Shown piece after piece: positions 1-12,079 of a stretch of DNA of 64,000 bases (position 1 is its first letter; each line of letters begins with the position of its first letter). Source of the stretch: Atherix ibis (taxonomy: Eukaryota; Arthropoda; Insecta; Diptera; Athericidae); the NCBI GenBank assembly GCA_958298945.1, contig OY282605.1, forward strand, positions 114,634,267 through 114,698,266, read 5' to 3'. A program made the translations under genes and the position numbers. Below the pieces are notes generated by a model. That model did no database searches. It worked only from the letters and a program-made list of their open reading frames with translations, and had not been told where the DNA came from.

Positions 1-1320
1 TCTCTTCAAAATTATTGGTTTTTAGATAACCGTTCTAAACGGAAAATATTATCTTATAAAGAACAAATATCTAGAGGTACCAAAAATTGATCTGGAACTC
101 AAGCTTTACCAGTGTTACTGTTCGGTAAAACCAGGGTCTATAACCAAAATTATACTGTGGTCATATCTGCCAATAGTAGGACCTGTCATCACCTATACGG
201 CTCTTGTTTGGTGGCGTGAGGCTTAACAACGTACTACGCAAGCGACCCTTCATGAAGTTCAAATACTAGCATGCTTGGGTATTACGGGTGCCCTAAGAAC
301 ATACTCCACGACAGCTTTTGAAGCTGTTTTAGATCGCTGTTTTAGATATACTACCTTTACATTTGTATATTAAAAAGGAAGCGGCTAAAGGGGCTCTCAG
401 GTTAGGACATTCCAAAATCTTTAAATCAGGCGACCTCTTTAGATATGTTAGGGTTGTATCGGACCTGAAAAAATTCCAGGAAGCAATGCCGAGGAAACCT
501 AACCTAAACCAGTTCATCCTTCAAAGTGGTTCTCACGGAACGGTTAACTTGGAAGGAGGGAGGACCTTGACTCGAAGAAGGGGCCCACGTCTTTTATGCT
601 GACAGTTCTAAAACGGATGTGGTATTGGGGCCAGTGTAGTCGAATCATATTACCATCTATCTATGGCCGTTGGTAAATCCCCATCCCTTTCTCAGGCATA
701 AATATATGCCATAGAGCTTTGTGCTACGTAACGCAAAATTCTATATCATCTCAGATAGACAAGCTGCATGGAAAACTTTCGTCTCATCTGATGTCCAACC
801 CAAGATAGTTTGGCATATCCTCATAGTACTAAATTAACTGGCCAGATACAGCAAAGTAACTTTCTTGTGGGTGACAGATCATGAGGGTATTGAGGATAAC
901 GAACTAGCAAACAAACTTGCCAACAGGAGAACGAATACTCCGGGGTCCATTTTGTGGCTATGTAAAGGGCCACCTGGGGTCCATTATAGAGTCAATTATA
1001 CAGGATTGGAAGCTCACACTAGAGTAATTTCCCGGACATGAATCACTCAAAAAATTCATCAACAAACTATACCTAAGGCCATTCACTGGCCATTGTCTAT
1101 TAAGATATCTTAACAAGATGGCCATTACACAACAATTTGTCGATTTTGCTCCGAAGAAGATGAAACGTCGGATCATCTACCATTACCCGCAAGAGGAGAC
1201 TTCGACATTTTGGTTTGGATTCCCTGATCCCTACAATATCTCCCGACTACCAACCAATATGATAGTGAGGTTCGCTAAAAGCCTCAATATTTACCACAAA
1301 AGATCTTATTGATCGAAGTG
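1..1320 (+). pseudogene. L1: decayed non-LTR retrotransposon, 3' end with RNase H and CCHC-type tail
   Basis: Read across shifting frames, the + strand gives the end of a LINE ORF2. Around 190-360 it reads ALVWWREA, then LACLGITGALRTYST, the linker seen between reverse transcriptase and RNase H in I/R1/Jockey-superfamily elements. Around 585-640 it reads VFYADSSKTD, an RNase H strand-1 type motif, and around 1123-1165 ICRFCSEEDETSDHL, the cysteine-rich segment after RNase H. The frame is broken repeatedly by stops and indels, so this is a relic. It runs off the left edge, so the polymerase domain may lie outside. Clade assignment beyond 'RNase H-bearing LINE' is not possible by eye. Confidence 0.75.
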
Positions 1321-1529
1321 ATTTTGAGAACATGTTCCTCTTGCTATCCTCCTTATATTATTATTATCTTATAGGGAAATTAATTTTAAAAACTAATTTG
1401 ACAAAAAAATAATTTATTTTAAATTTGCTTTGTTTTTGTTTTATGAATAAATTAATAAGTAAACAAATATAATTGAAAATGGTGATGCTCAGTATTGGTT
1501 TGGTTAAAACTTACTTTTAAAAGTATGAT

Positions 1530-2255
1530 TAAACGATTGTCAGAATCTGACAATGTTGGCATATACAAATGTGTATATGGCTGACAATAGTCATTGCCAG
1601 GTTTCACCCTTTGACAAGTAACAGCACAATTGCCAGATGTCATCAAATTTTGGCAGTCTTCAAATAGTCTGACAATAATCTAGTCTGGCAACATTTGGAA
1701 ATATAAATTTTTGAATCACACGATTGTCATATAGCTGCAAATAAAAAATATGTACACTCATTGTCAGACAAAAACGCCATGTTGTTTTTGCTTGACAGCT
1801 CACTGTGTTTTTTTTTATTGTAAAAAAATTGTCAAATATAGAATACGATTTTGATTTTTGTAAAAATTATTTCCAGGCATGAAAATTGTTTGTTGCTATA
1901 ATATATTTTTTTTATTATATCATCAAAAAAAGACGGAATTCAATGAAATTGATAATCATTGAATTCCGTCTTTTTTTGTTTCTTTAAAACTATTGTCAGA
2001 TTTTTAATTTTTCACTGTTTGACATGTGTAAGTGCCTACAAATGTTTCGGCAATAAAGGGTGATCACACGGCTGCCAGATATCGCCTGTAAATATTTTTA
2101 TTCAATGCCTTCAAATAGACTGACAATTGTTGGTCTAGCAAAGTATGCAGATAAAAAAGGCGTGATTAAAATATTGCCACATTTTTGTGACGAATTTCAA
2201 GTGAAAAATCTGAAAACTTTATTCGAGTCTGGCAATAGTCTATTTGTACCTTATG
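1530..2255. repeat. Cluster of repeated CTGRCAAT-like motifs
   Basis: About a dozen near-copies of a short motif (ctgacaat, ctggcaat, and reverse forms attgtcag and attgccag) lie in both orientations in roughly 700 bases, at about 1541, 1580, 1625, 1665, 1683, 1760, 1990, 2070, 2118 and 2228. Two longer segments, near 1650-1700 and 2105-2150, share ttcaaatag followed by ctgacaat and a second copy in direct orientation. The spacing is irregular, so this is not a simple satellite. No coding capacity is recognised. It could be the body of an unclassified non-autonomous transposon. Confidence 0.45.
1925..1977. repeat. Perfect 21-bp inverted repeat (hairpin), 11-nt loop
   Basis: The arms are 1925-1945 and 1957-1977, exact reverse complements containing gacggaattcaatg, with an 11-base spacer. 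It sits near the middle of the motif cluster at 1.53-2.25 kb. The right arm ends in seven T residues, which superficially resembles a bacterial terminator, but the setting is eukaryotic. Confidence 0.9.
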
Positions 2256-2260
2256 TATAA

Positions 2261-5230
2261 GGACCAAGAAATTTTTATAAATAAATTAATAAGGGCGCGA
2301 CTAGCAATGTATAATAGTGTCACTAACAATATTTACACTGCGGACTGAAAGTATGCGACCGCTTTGAAAATATTCTCTAGAAATCTTTGGAAAAAATCTT
2401 CATAAATCCACAAATTATATTATTTCTTTGGATATATTATATAAAATATAGAAAATTTAAATAAAAACAAAATAAAATTAACTTTTATATATAAAAAAAT
2501 TGGCAATTTCTATTTATGACGCTTTATTTTTGTCAGAACAGACCAAGTACAATTACAAAACTTTTACCATTTTTTTTTTGTAGCAAGTGAAAAATAAATG
2601 ACTTGAATATTTTCTTAAATAAAATTGCCTTAATATGAATATCTTAGTATCTTAATAGTGTAAATATAGTTTACCAAAAAACTGGCATCAATCAAAATAA
2701 AGAAAAAGCATTTTAATCGGATTTATTCCATCAAAACTGGATAGCAAAGTAATTTTAAAAATATGAAAAAAATAGCAGTTACTAATTATTTTTGAGATCA
2801 ACGTTCTTCTATTATGATTTTACTAAATTGATGACGGATTGATTATACCTCAAAATACACATAATTATCCTAAAAAAGTTTATTACAAAATAAAAAAGAG
2901 AAGGCATTTTGTATTTTAAACATGGCCACCGAAAGCATGCGATCTCAACCCCGTAGAAGTTTTAGGGGATCAGCTAGATAGGAGAATACAACAGTACCGA
3001 ATCATCGTTCAAGGAAGATTCGTCCTCCAATGAATTCTCGATAAAAAATTAGAATTCATTTTCCAAAGAATATTCGATAAAAATCTGATCAAGCGAATCC
3101 CTAGAGTGACGAATACAAGCTGTCGTCATCAAACTAAAAAAAAAAAGCAATTTAGGAATTTTTTCTATAATTTATTTTTAATTTTATAATAATAAAAGCC
3201 GAAATTATATTTGCTAGAAAAGAAAAAATATATTTAATATTTTCTTAGCTCAGTAATTTTAATTTCCCAGTTTTTTCCCATACGAAAATCTTTATCCTGT
3301 AGTGTATAACAGTTTGGTCGAAATTGGTTTATGACCTAAATAAATTGTTATAAAATGAATATGAATATTGAATAAATAACATTATATGAAAAACACTTAC
3401 ATTTTGCCTTATTTATTATTTGTATCTATTAGAAAATAAATAAAACTACATATGACAGAAAGGCTATAATTAACATAAATTTTTTAATGTCCTAAATATG
3501 AGGATATAATCTTGATATTTTAATTGATATTGTAGACAATTAAAATATGAACGGAGAAAATAAAATTTAATTCATTTTTCTACTTTCTTTAGTTAATCTT
3601 TTTTTTTTTTTATCAACTATTTTCTAATAAATAGATTATAATCCAAAAAAAAAAAGATTTTTTTTTTTTTTAATTTATATTGTGAACAACGTTTCATTAA
3701 CATAGATTTTAGCTTAAAAAAAGAATTTATTTTTTATCCACTTAATTATATAAATAAATTTCTGGTAATTCATAATAAATTTCTGCAAACAATTTCACAA
3801 AATAATAAATAACAAATAAATTCAGACTAGGTTAAAATAATTATTTTCTCAAATAAAAAAAAAATCTTAGTTATTAAAATTTCAAAAAAAAAAAAAAAAA
3901 AGCTTTTTTACCAAATACAATAATTATCAGTAAATAATATCTAAAAGAAAAAAATATTTTGTGTTTATGTACTTTCGTATTTTTTCTAACATTTTTTGAT
4001 ATATATTAATGCGTATCTATGTGTAGATAGTATATGTAAACAAATAAAATTAATTAGCATACATTTTATAAACCGGAACTTTTAAATTTTCTTAACTAAT
4101 ACTAATAATAGCTTTCATTATAATAAAATGCCGGTGGAATAAAATGAATTTCTTTTCTGAAATTATTTTTTTGTTTCTCTTCGAAAACGTTGAGCATTTT
4201 TAGTCTGAAATCAAAAAGTCAACATAAGAAATAGTAAATAAGTCAATAAAACAAACTGAATAAATAAAATTCAAAAATTTTTTTTTTTAAATATTCATTA
4301 AAAACTTGTTTTTCAACTAATAATTTAAGACATTAAGTAAATTATATCGATACGTAAATAAAATCCATTTTCAGTAATTTATTTGTCAATAAACTAACAT
4401 TAATAAAAGAAGTTTGACCAAAAATAAAAATAAAAAACAACCAAAAAATTCCAAGTTTTGTATTTTTTTTTCTTCTAAATTTTTTCCCAATACTAATATC
4501 AATTTGATTATATTTAATAATATTGTGATATATTATTATGAAAGTGTAAAACAACAATAATAAGAATTCTATCGTAAATACATTAAAACTAGTAGAATTT
4601 CCTATTTTAAATTAATCTATTGATTTGACACATATTAATTTTGTTTTGTTTTTTTGTTACTAATATGTGGTTTTTTTTCTCCTTTTTTTTATATTTATAG
4701 GTAATCAAATGGTAGAAAATGCGTAATATTTTCGAATTTTTTATATGCGCACAAATGGAATGTGACTAATGGCGGAAGGTAGATAGAATCTAGCTGGTAA
4801 CTTATTTGTTTTAAATACCATAATAATGAATAAACTATAAATAACCTTTTTATTTCTTATTTTAAAATAAAATATATAAATTATACAAGTAAAAAAATAA
4901 CGGTAAAAAAATAATACATTGAAGAAATTATTTCTTTTAAGAATTTTATGAACTTTTACTAATCAAGAAATCTATTCAAAATAGCACGTGTTTTATTTAA
5001 ATATAATATTAAATTTATTAGAACCTCATTTTTTGAAAAATTTTATTAGTTAGTTAATGTCATAAATTATTAGTAGCTAAAATTAAAATAATAATTTTTT
5101 TTTCTAGAATGTGATGAAAGTCATTTGTACACGGTTTTCGATATATTTTAATAATAATCCGAAAATATTTTCATTTTCGATATTTATCTTTTCGTATTGA
5201 TTGACAGAAGAGAATAACAATATTGTTAAG
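2261..5230. other. AT-rich DNA without recognisable gene
   Basis: Long A and T runs and many stops in all frames. I see no transposase or reverse-transcriptase motifs, no splice-bounded conserved exon and no RNA gene here. Confidence 0.6.
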
Positions 5231-5233
5231 TCA

Positions 5234-5660
5234 TTTTATAGTATATTTTTTGGAAAATTTTCTAAAAATTGTATATAAAATAAAACCAAGAAGTGAATAA
5301 AAGGAGAAATATTTTAGTATAAATTAGCAAGTCTGTAGTTAACGAATTCTGTTGGTTTTCATCTTTTTATCATAGAAAAAAAAAACAAACTGTAGGTGGC
5401 TTATCATGAGCTCGTCTCTTTTTTAATTCTGATTGATTTTACTATTTGCTATGAAATAATTTGCATAATTAATAAATTTTCTATATTGTTTTTTTTTCAA
5501 ATTTTATTGCATTTTCATAATTAACTGCAATAATTTTGTGTTACTTAAATACAGTTCAAAACTCTCATAAATATTGCAATATTATCGTTATTATAGTAAT
5601 AAATGATTAAGACCATGTGATTTGATAACAAAACTAGTCGAAATTTGATTTTTGTTTTGG
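5234..5660 (+). repeat. Dispersed repeat, copy A (inverted partner at 14868-15275)
   Basis: This stretch matches the reverse complement of 14868-15275 over about 400 bases with gaps. Shared blocks include ctgtaggtggc, atttgctatgaaa, ataatttgcataattaat, ctgcaataattttgtg and ataacaaaactagt. I judge identity in the best part (5385-5655) at roughly 80 percent by eye. No coding sequence is seen. It could be a non-autonomous transposon or an old duplication. Confidence 0.7.
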
Positions 5661-5734
5661 AAAACCGTTGTTCTATAGATCGACAGACAGGAAGTGAAAA
5701 TATCGAGACTAATTATACGCCCACGTTTGAAAAA

Positions 5735-6887
5735 AAGTCTGTTCAAAAAGTATCGCGAATTTTGTGTTTTTTTTTCAAAAATTATTCATTTATTTATGAA
5801 TATCTATTTTATCCCCTTTAAAGTAATCCCTATCGGACATTATACATTTGTGCCAACGTTTTTTTCAATCCTTGAAACACTTCAAAAAATCATTTTTTGT
5901 GGTCTTGTTCAGCTACTCCTTCGATGCCGTCTTTATCTCCTCAATCGTAGCATAGCGTCGTCCTTTCACGGGGCTCGTCAAATTCGGGAACAAGAAAAAG
6001 TCACAGTGGACCAGATCCACTCTCAAAATTCTGTCGGATTGCTTCACGCAACTTGCGCATAACTTGCAGGTAATATTCCCTATTGACCGTTCTACCCTGT
6101 GGCAAGAACTCATGACGCACCACGCCCCTGCAATCGAAGGAAACTGTAAGCAAAACCTTCAAATTCGACCGAACTTAGCGCGCTTTTTTCGGTCTTGGCT
6201 CGTACGGCAGCTTCTATTGCGATGATTGAGCTTTCGTTTCAACGTGATAACCATAAACCTATGATTCGTCACCAGTTATGACCCTCTGGAGCAAATTTGG
6301 ATCGTCGCAGACATAGTCTAACAGCTCCTTAGCGATGTCAATGCGATGCTTATTTTGGTCGAACTTGAGCAATTTTGGTACGAATTTCGCGGCGACTCGT
6401 CTCACGCCTAAATCATTGGTAAAAATCGAATGGCACGAGCCAATCGATATTTTTACGTCCTCAGCAACTTCTCTAACGATGATTTGACGATTAGTCAATA
6501 CTATTTTCTTCACTTCATCAATGTTTTCGTCTGTTGTTGGCTTCTCGGCCCTCTGAGAACACTTTGTACTACCGATAAATGTTGCTTCGGTTCAAGGTAG
6601 CTTCACTATATGTCACAGTCAACATTCAGAATGCGTCCGTGCAATTAATTTTGTTTTTCACACAAAATTTAAAACAGATTTTTTGATCCATTTTTTGGAA
6701 TGAGCAAAAATCGAAGACGAGCCAAAACACGTGCAAGCAAAACAGCTGTCAAAAATTAACTGAATATTCAAAATGGCCGAACTTGTCGGCATAAGTGAGA
6801 AACATAAGTACCAACATAACGCCACAAAATCGAAAATCTAATATACGTAACCCGCAGAAATTTAGAATAATTTTTGAACAGACCTCG
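5735..6887 (-). mobile_element. M1a: mariner (DD34D) copy with internal deletions
   Basis: The transposase reads on the minus strand from about 6780 to 5830 in broken frames. Recognisable parts are a helix-turn-helix stretch (RQIIVREVAEDVKISIGS), the catalytic-1 motif ITGDES near 6260, and CDFFLFPN near 5975. The right terminus gaacagacctcg is followed by TA (6888-6889); the left terminus is eroded. Sequence between the part encoding QSDRILR and CDFFLFPN is missing, which removes the second catalytic aspartate (HHDN). A smaller gap lies in the N-terminal region. It is a dead, internally deleted copy of the family also seen at 10.1, 28.7 and 46.4 kb. Confidence 0.85.
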
Positions 6888-7049
6888 TATTGGAGAATTT
6901 TTTCCAATGTGCAGTTTAAAAATAAAAGCTAAATAAATTACAACTAAAATTTAGGTTATGTAAAAACTTTCATTTAATTAAATTAATTAGATTTTGCCAT
7001 TATATAAAAATATAAAATTATTTTTATTTAAAATACATTACAAGACTAT

Positions 7050-7670
7050 TTAAGGGACTTGATCTTTTTGTGGTAATTTTTTTAAGATTTTTTCTAAGAT
7101 TTCTGGTGTTAATTTGGCCATAACTAAATAGGTATAGATTTTTAATTACTCTAATTGGTATATTATCAGTAAAGAGTTTTATAAAACATTATCAAAAAAT
7201 GTCCAACAACGTCCAAACTGACGCATTTTGTTAGCCAATTGAGATCAGCCAATCTCAAAATTATACATTTTGGGAACTCTTTGCATAAAATTTTGCCAAA
7301 AAATCATATTTTTTCCTAAAAATTTTCTTTTTACAAAAAAAAAATCTTATATTTTGCAAAAACCCATAAAATTTAAAATAGACCAGATGTAATTTTCGAA
7401 GTTAAAGTTAAAAAAAAGTCGGTTACCCTTGGGCCATTAGACGGTTACAGTCTCTCATTTGTAATTTTCAAAAAAATTACACGTTTAGACCAAAATGCAT
7501 ACCACACAGTAACTTGTCGCTAATATAATAGCTTTCTCATAGTCATTTGTAGGTTTTAAGAGTTCCATGTTTTGATGTATCCACCGAGCAAAAAATTAGC
7601 CTCGAAAAATGTGCCATCCAAAGCTTGTTGTTCCAGCACTCCACCATCGGCATATCTTCTAAGCATTCTA
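7050..7670 (-). pseudogene. R8: DD41D (rosa-type) transposase relic
   Basis: On the minus strand the broken frames give, in order, FFEANFLLGGYIKTWNS (catalytic-1 neighbourhood), VTVWYAFWSKRVI and ENYK-ETVTV (central domain) and MAKLTPEILEKILKKL (C-terminal helix). The order matches the better preserved DD41D copy at 13.4-14.7 kb. There are many stops and no terminal repeats, so it is an old fragment. Identification rests on motif order rather than on long identity. Confidence 0.55.
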
Positions 7671-8620
7671 TTATCAGTTATTCAATTTATGGCAATTTAA
7701 AATGATAATTTTTACTTTCAAGTAATATTCAACTTTATAAGATAAATATATGGTATTTGACAGCTGTCAAATGACAACAATATACTTATTTACATCGTGA
7801 AATTGTGAAATTTTATTGTATATGATTTTCTATCATTTAATATAAATTGAAGAAAAATTGTAGAAAAACCAATCAAATCTAAATATTATTTTGCTCAGAT
7901 TATACGAAATTCGTCTAGACTTGATAAAATTTTGTTTTGAAAATTTCCAATTGATCAATGGTTAAAAAATAGAAAATAGAAAATTATTTATAAGAAAAAA
8001 TGTCATTGACATTTGAACTTGTCCGATTTGGTGCACTGTCATTATTTACATCTCGTTTGTCTTAAGGTCAAACTTTCTAGGTCGACCAACAACAATATTT
8101 TCTTCAAATATCAAAGTTGAATAAATTTTTTCCACACTATTAAAAGATATTTTTTTCACATTTTCACATGGAATTATTTCTAAAAAGAAAAAAAATTCTC
8201 AAAAACAGTATGATTAATAATTAATTTAAAAAAAAGAAGTAAAGAAACAATAACATTTTAATTTCTGATAAATCAATTTAATCTATTGTACTGTGCAGGT
8301 ATTTTAATAAGCTTTTCTTTTTTTATTAAATGTCAGAACATTAAAAAGTACGCCCACACTACAATTTTGTCTATTGAAATACGATTTTGTACTATGATCG
8401 ATAGATAGTTGATCAAAAATTTATTGTAATACGACAAGTGACATTTTGTTGAATTATCTCTGTAGTATTTTTTTAAGATTTATTTTTAAAATACTCAATA
8501 TGTATGAGTATACTGTTTTTTTTTTATATTTAAAAAAAATATATTTAACAAGAAAAACCTTTATTTTATGGTATTTTATAAGTGATAATTGTTGTGTTTT
8601 CTTCGATATCGACTACTATT
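7671..8620. other. AT-rich DNA without recognisable gene
   Basis: No coding, RNA or transposon signal was recognised between the DD41D relic and the LINE insertion. Confidence 0.55.
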
Positions 8621-8633
8621 TAACGATATTGAT
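8621..8633. repeat. Target-site duplication, 3' side of LINE insertion
   Basis: taacgatattgat here matches taacaatattgat at 10068-10080 with one mismatch in 13. The two copies exactly bracket the retrotransposon, as expected for target-primed reverse transcription. The final T may belong to the poly(T). Confidence 0.8.
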
Positions 8634-10067
8634 TTTTTTTTTTTTTTTTTTTTTTTATTTGACAGGTTTTCATTTCTATGTTACAACACATAGACATGAG
8701 AACACAGTCACTCCTATGGAGCATATAGCGGCACTAGAGCCTCTGTGAACTCTCTCCATCTGCTTCTGTCTTGAGCGAGCCTTTTTACTTCCGACCATGA
8801 TTTGCCAGTTTGTTGGTGTTCGCGCTCGACTGATCTTCTCCAAGTGGTCCTTGGACGTCCTCTGCTGCGATTGCCCTGTGGGTTCCAATCTAGTGCCATC
8901 CTTGCTATGTCCGTAGGTGGTTTTCGCAAGGTGTGGCCAATCCAACTCCATTTCCTGCGTTTGATGTTATCTAGCAGGGGTATTTGCTTCGTGAGAAGAA
9001 GCAGCTCATCGTTCGTTATCCAGTTCGGCCAAAAGATCTTGCTTATGCGCCTCAAGCATCTGTTCACAAATGCCTGTGGCTTGCGAGTCGTGCTGACTGT
9101 TACTTTCCATGTTTCGCAGCCGTACAGCAGGACTGGCTTGACGTTTGAGTTGAATATTCGAAGTTTGAGTGCTATGGAGAGATGATTGGAACGCCATACG
9201 TTCCCAAGTGAGGTGTACGCTTGTCGCGCCTTGTTGATGCGCGTTTGGATGTCTATTTCAGTTCCACCATCCTTGCTGAGCATGCTGCCAAGGTAACAGA
9301 ACTTTTCGACATCTTCGACTTGGGTACCGTGTAGCATCAAGGGTCTCTCGCAGGTGGCGCCGACACGCATCAATTTGGTCTTTTTGATGTTGATTCTCAT
9401 CCCAACTTTTTCTGCGTTGGAGGCCAGTGCATTCAGTTTCTCCTGAATGCCGTTGAAGGTGTGGGACATGAGGCATATGTCGTCGGCGTAGTCCAGGTCG
9501 TGGAGCTTCTCACGCAGTGTCCACTGTATACCGTTGCTGGCTGTGCTGTTCGTGCGTTGAAGAACTTGGTCTAGGGCGATTATGAAGAGGATAGGCGAGA
9601 TTATGCAACCCTGCCTGACTCCTCTCGAGATGTTGAATGTATCGCTGTTTCGTCCTTTGAGACGCACTCTACACGGGGCCTCGCGGTATAGTTCTCGGAT
9701 TAGATCGATTATGGCCTGCGGGATGCCTAGTTCAGCCAGAGCACTCCAGATGGCGTCGCGAGAAATCATGTCGAAGGCTCTTTCGAAGTCAACGAAGAGA
9801 AGATAGAGCGGGCTGTTCCATTCGTTCGACTGTTCAATGATCATTCTTAGGCTGTTGATGTGATCAATACAGGAGCGGTTTGGTCTAAATCCAGACTGCT
9901 CGTTGCGGAGGGCACTTTCCACTGTTGGAGTGATGCGAGTCAGGATGATTGATGCGATTAGTTTCTGGATGGTGTTCAGCAGCGTGATTCCCCTCCAATT
10001 TTTCCAATCGCCAAGGTCACCTTTCTTCGGGATGGTGATAATTACTCCTTCTCCTTCTTTCCAGCTG
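8633..10067 (-). mobile_element. L8: 5'-truncated non-LTR retrotransposon with poly(A) tail
   Basis: The element lies on the minus strand. Its 3' end is a 24-base poly(T) at 8633-8656 (poly(A) in sense), preceded by a short 3' UTR after the stop at 8714. Its 5' end is cut off at 10067, where the match to reverse transcriptase starts abruptly at SWKEGEG. Target duplications flank it (8621-8633 and 10068-10080). This is the typical product of incomplete reverse transcription. The region is visibly less AT-rich than its surroundings. Confidence 0.92.
8714..10067 (-). pseudogene. LINE reverse transcriptase, 5'-truncated but open
   Basis: About 450 codons are open without a stop. In order: IPKKGDLGDWKNWRGI, QSGFRPNRSC, FVDFERAFD (motif A with the first catalytic aspartate), GVRQGCIISP, LDYADDICLM (motif C, the YADD pair), INIKKTKLM and YLGSMLSKDGG. 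A C-terminal part follows with LLYGCETW, IGHTLRKP and RGRPRTTW. In this family reverse transcriptase copies element RNA onto nicked chromosomal DNA. The endonuclease domain and the N-terminal part of the polymerase are absent through 5' truncation. The frame stays open by chance into the flank up to about 10168. The C-terminal GHTLRKP/GRPRTTW region suggests an RTE-like or related clade, but I cannot fix it. Confidence 0.88.
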
Positions 10068-10080
10068 TAACAATATTGAT
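10068..10080. repeat. Target-site duplication, 5' side of LINE insertion
   Basis: taacaatattgat, partner of 8621-8633 with one mismatch. It marks the truncated 5' end of the retrotransposon. Confidence 0.8.
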
Positions 10081-10121
10081 TACTTATAGATTTTTTATAA
10101 TAAAATTTTTTTGAAGAAATA

Positions 10122-11322
10122 CGAGGTCTATTCAAAAAGTCTCGCGAATTTTGTGTTTTTTTTTTCAAAAATTATTTATTTATTCATGAATATCTATTTT
10201 GGCTCCTTTAAAGTAATCCCCATCAGATATCCTCGAAGCACTTCAAAAAATCATTTTTTATGATCTTGTTCAGGTCCTCCTTCTATACCGTCTTTATCTC
10301 CTCAATCATAGCGTAGCGTCGTCCTTTCATGGTGCTCTTCAGTTTTGGGAACAAGAAAAAGTCACAGGGGGCCAGATCTAGAGAATACGGTGGCTGCGGC
10401 ATTATTATTGTGTTGCTTCTGGCCAAAAATTCGTGCACAAGCAACGATGCGTGAGCAGGGGCGTTATCATGGTGCAAAAACCAATTTTTGTTCTTTCACA
10501 AATCCGGTCGTTTCTAGCGAATTGCTTCGCGCAACTTGCGCATAACTTGCAGGTAATATTCCTTATTGACCGTTCTACTCTGTGGCAAGAACTTATGATG
10601 CACCACGTCTCTGCAATCAATGAAAACTGTAAGCAAAACCGTCACATTCAAACGAACTTGGCGCGCATTTTTCGGTCTTGGATCGTGCAGCAGCTTCCAT
10701 TAGGATGATTAAGCTTTGGTTTCTACGTGATAACTATATACCCATGATTCGTCACCAGTTATGACCCTTTGGAGCAAATTTGGGTCGTAGAGGAGAGAGT
10801 CCAACAGCTCCTTAGCAATGTTAATGCGATGCTGTTTTGGGTCGAACTTGAGCAATTTTGGTACGAATTTCGCGGCGACCCGTCTCACGCCAAAATCATT
10901 GGTACAAATTGAATGGCATGAGTCAATCGATATGTTCAAGTCCTCAACAACTTCTCTTACGGTTTTTCGACGTCAGTCGTTGACGTGTTCGGGCGTTCGG
11001 CACGCTTTTCTTCGTTCATATCTTCTCCGCCCTCTGAAACATTTTGTACCACCGATAAATGTTACTTCGGTCCAAGGTAGCTTCACCACATGCCACAGTC
11101 AACATTCAAAATGCGTCCGCTCAATTAATTTTGTTTTTCACACAAAATTTGATACAGATTCTTTGATCCATTTTTTGGAATGAGCAAAAATCGAAGACGA
11201 GCCAAAACACGTGCAAACAAAGCAACTGTCAAAAATTAACTGAACATTCAAAATGGCCGAATTGGTCGGCATAAGTGAGAGGTATGAGTACCAACATAAC
11301 ACCATAAAAAAATCAAAAATCA
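10122..11322 (-). mobile_element. M1b: mariner (DD34D) copy, one terminus lost
   Basis: The left (3') end starts at TA plus cgaggtctattcaaaaag. The minus strand carries the transposase in broken frames: ISIDSCHSICTNDFGVRRV (helix-turn-helix), VITGDESWVY (catalytic-1), HHDNAPAHAS (catalytic-2) and YSLDLAPCDFFLF (catalytic-3, with SPD changed to SLD). All three catalytic aspartates are readable. The 5' untranslated region is kept up to about 11322, but the outermost terminal repeat found in sister copies (ending cagacctcgta) is missing. It begins only about 40 bp from the LINE's 5' target duplication. Confidence 0.85.
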
Positions 11323-12079
11323 TAATGGGAAAATTTATGCTGATTTTTTTTTACTTTTAACGAAATCAAAAATCATTTCACAAAAAAATTTTATTTCTTT
11401 ATGTTAGATATAATTTTTTTCAAAATAGTATCTTTAATTTTTTGAGAAAGTACTCTTATAGATAAAAAAATAATTAAAATTTTGTTTATAGAATTTTTCC
11501 TTTAAATTGAAATTTTTGTTTCAAAATTGAATGGAAAAGACTTTTTTAATTACAACAATACAAAAAAGGGGTCAAAAAATTGTTTCCACATTTTTATATG
11601 TACTTGTTTACGTATTGTAAAAATATCCAAATCCTTTTTTGCAAAATCATACTAACGGTTGTTTGCAAAAAGTTAATATTACTAACATTTTGAATAGTCA
11701 TTTTTAATAATTAATCTTCAGTTCCTGATTATATTAGAACACTTTGAAATTAAAAGAATATCAATTATAAACTGTCCGACAAAATTAACAATTCCGGAAA
11801 TGATCTGATTTTCGTTCGATATAGACACTTTTGTTGATAAATTTACTCTGTAATCATGTACAGATCTAGTTTCAATTCAGGGCTACTATTCATATTGAAA
11901 ATATTGCATTTTCCAAAGTTTAACTCTTCCGGAAAGAAATAAAAAATTTAATGATTTCTTTTATACCGAAAAATATTGAATTTTCACATATGTACATATA
12001 CAAGATAGATTCCGTGTTTTCGTGTAATTAAAAACTAATTTTCATTTTAATTAAAACGAGCATCGATTCATTATTCATT
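11323..12079. other. AT-rich DNA without recognisable gene
   Basis: No motif of coding, RNA or transposon origin was recognised here. Confidence 0.5.

Noticed and set aside
1925..1990. Hairpin followed by a T run, like an intrinsic terminator
   Set aside because: The context is eukaryotic, no gene precedes it, and the T run is part of the symmetric arm.
9582..9806. Plus-strand open frames within the LINE
   Set aside because: They are antisense shadows of the reverse-transcriptase frame.
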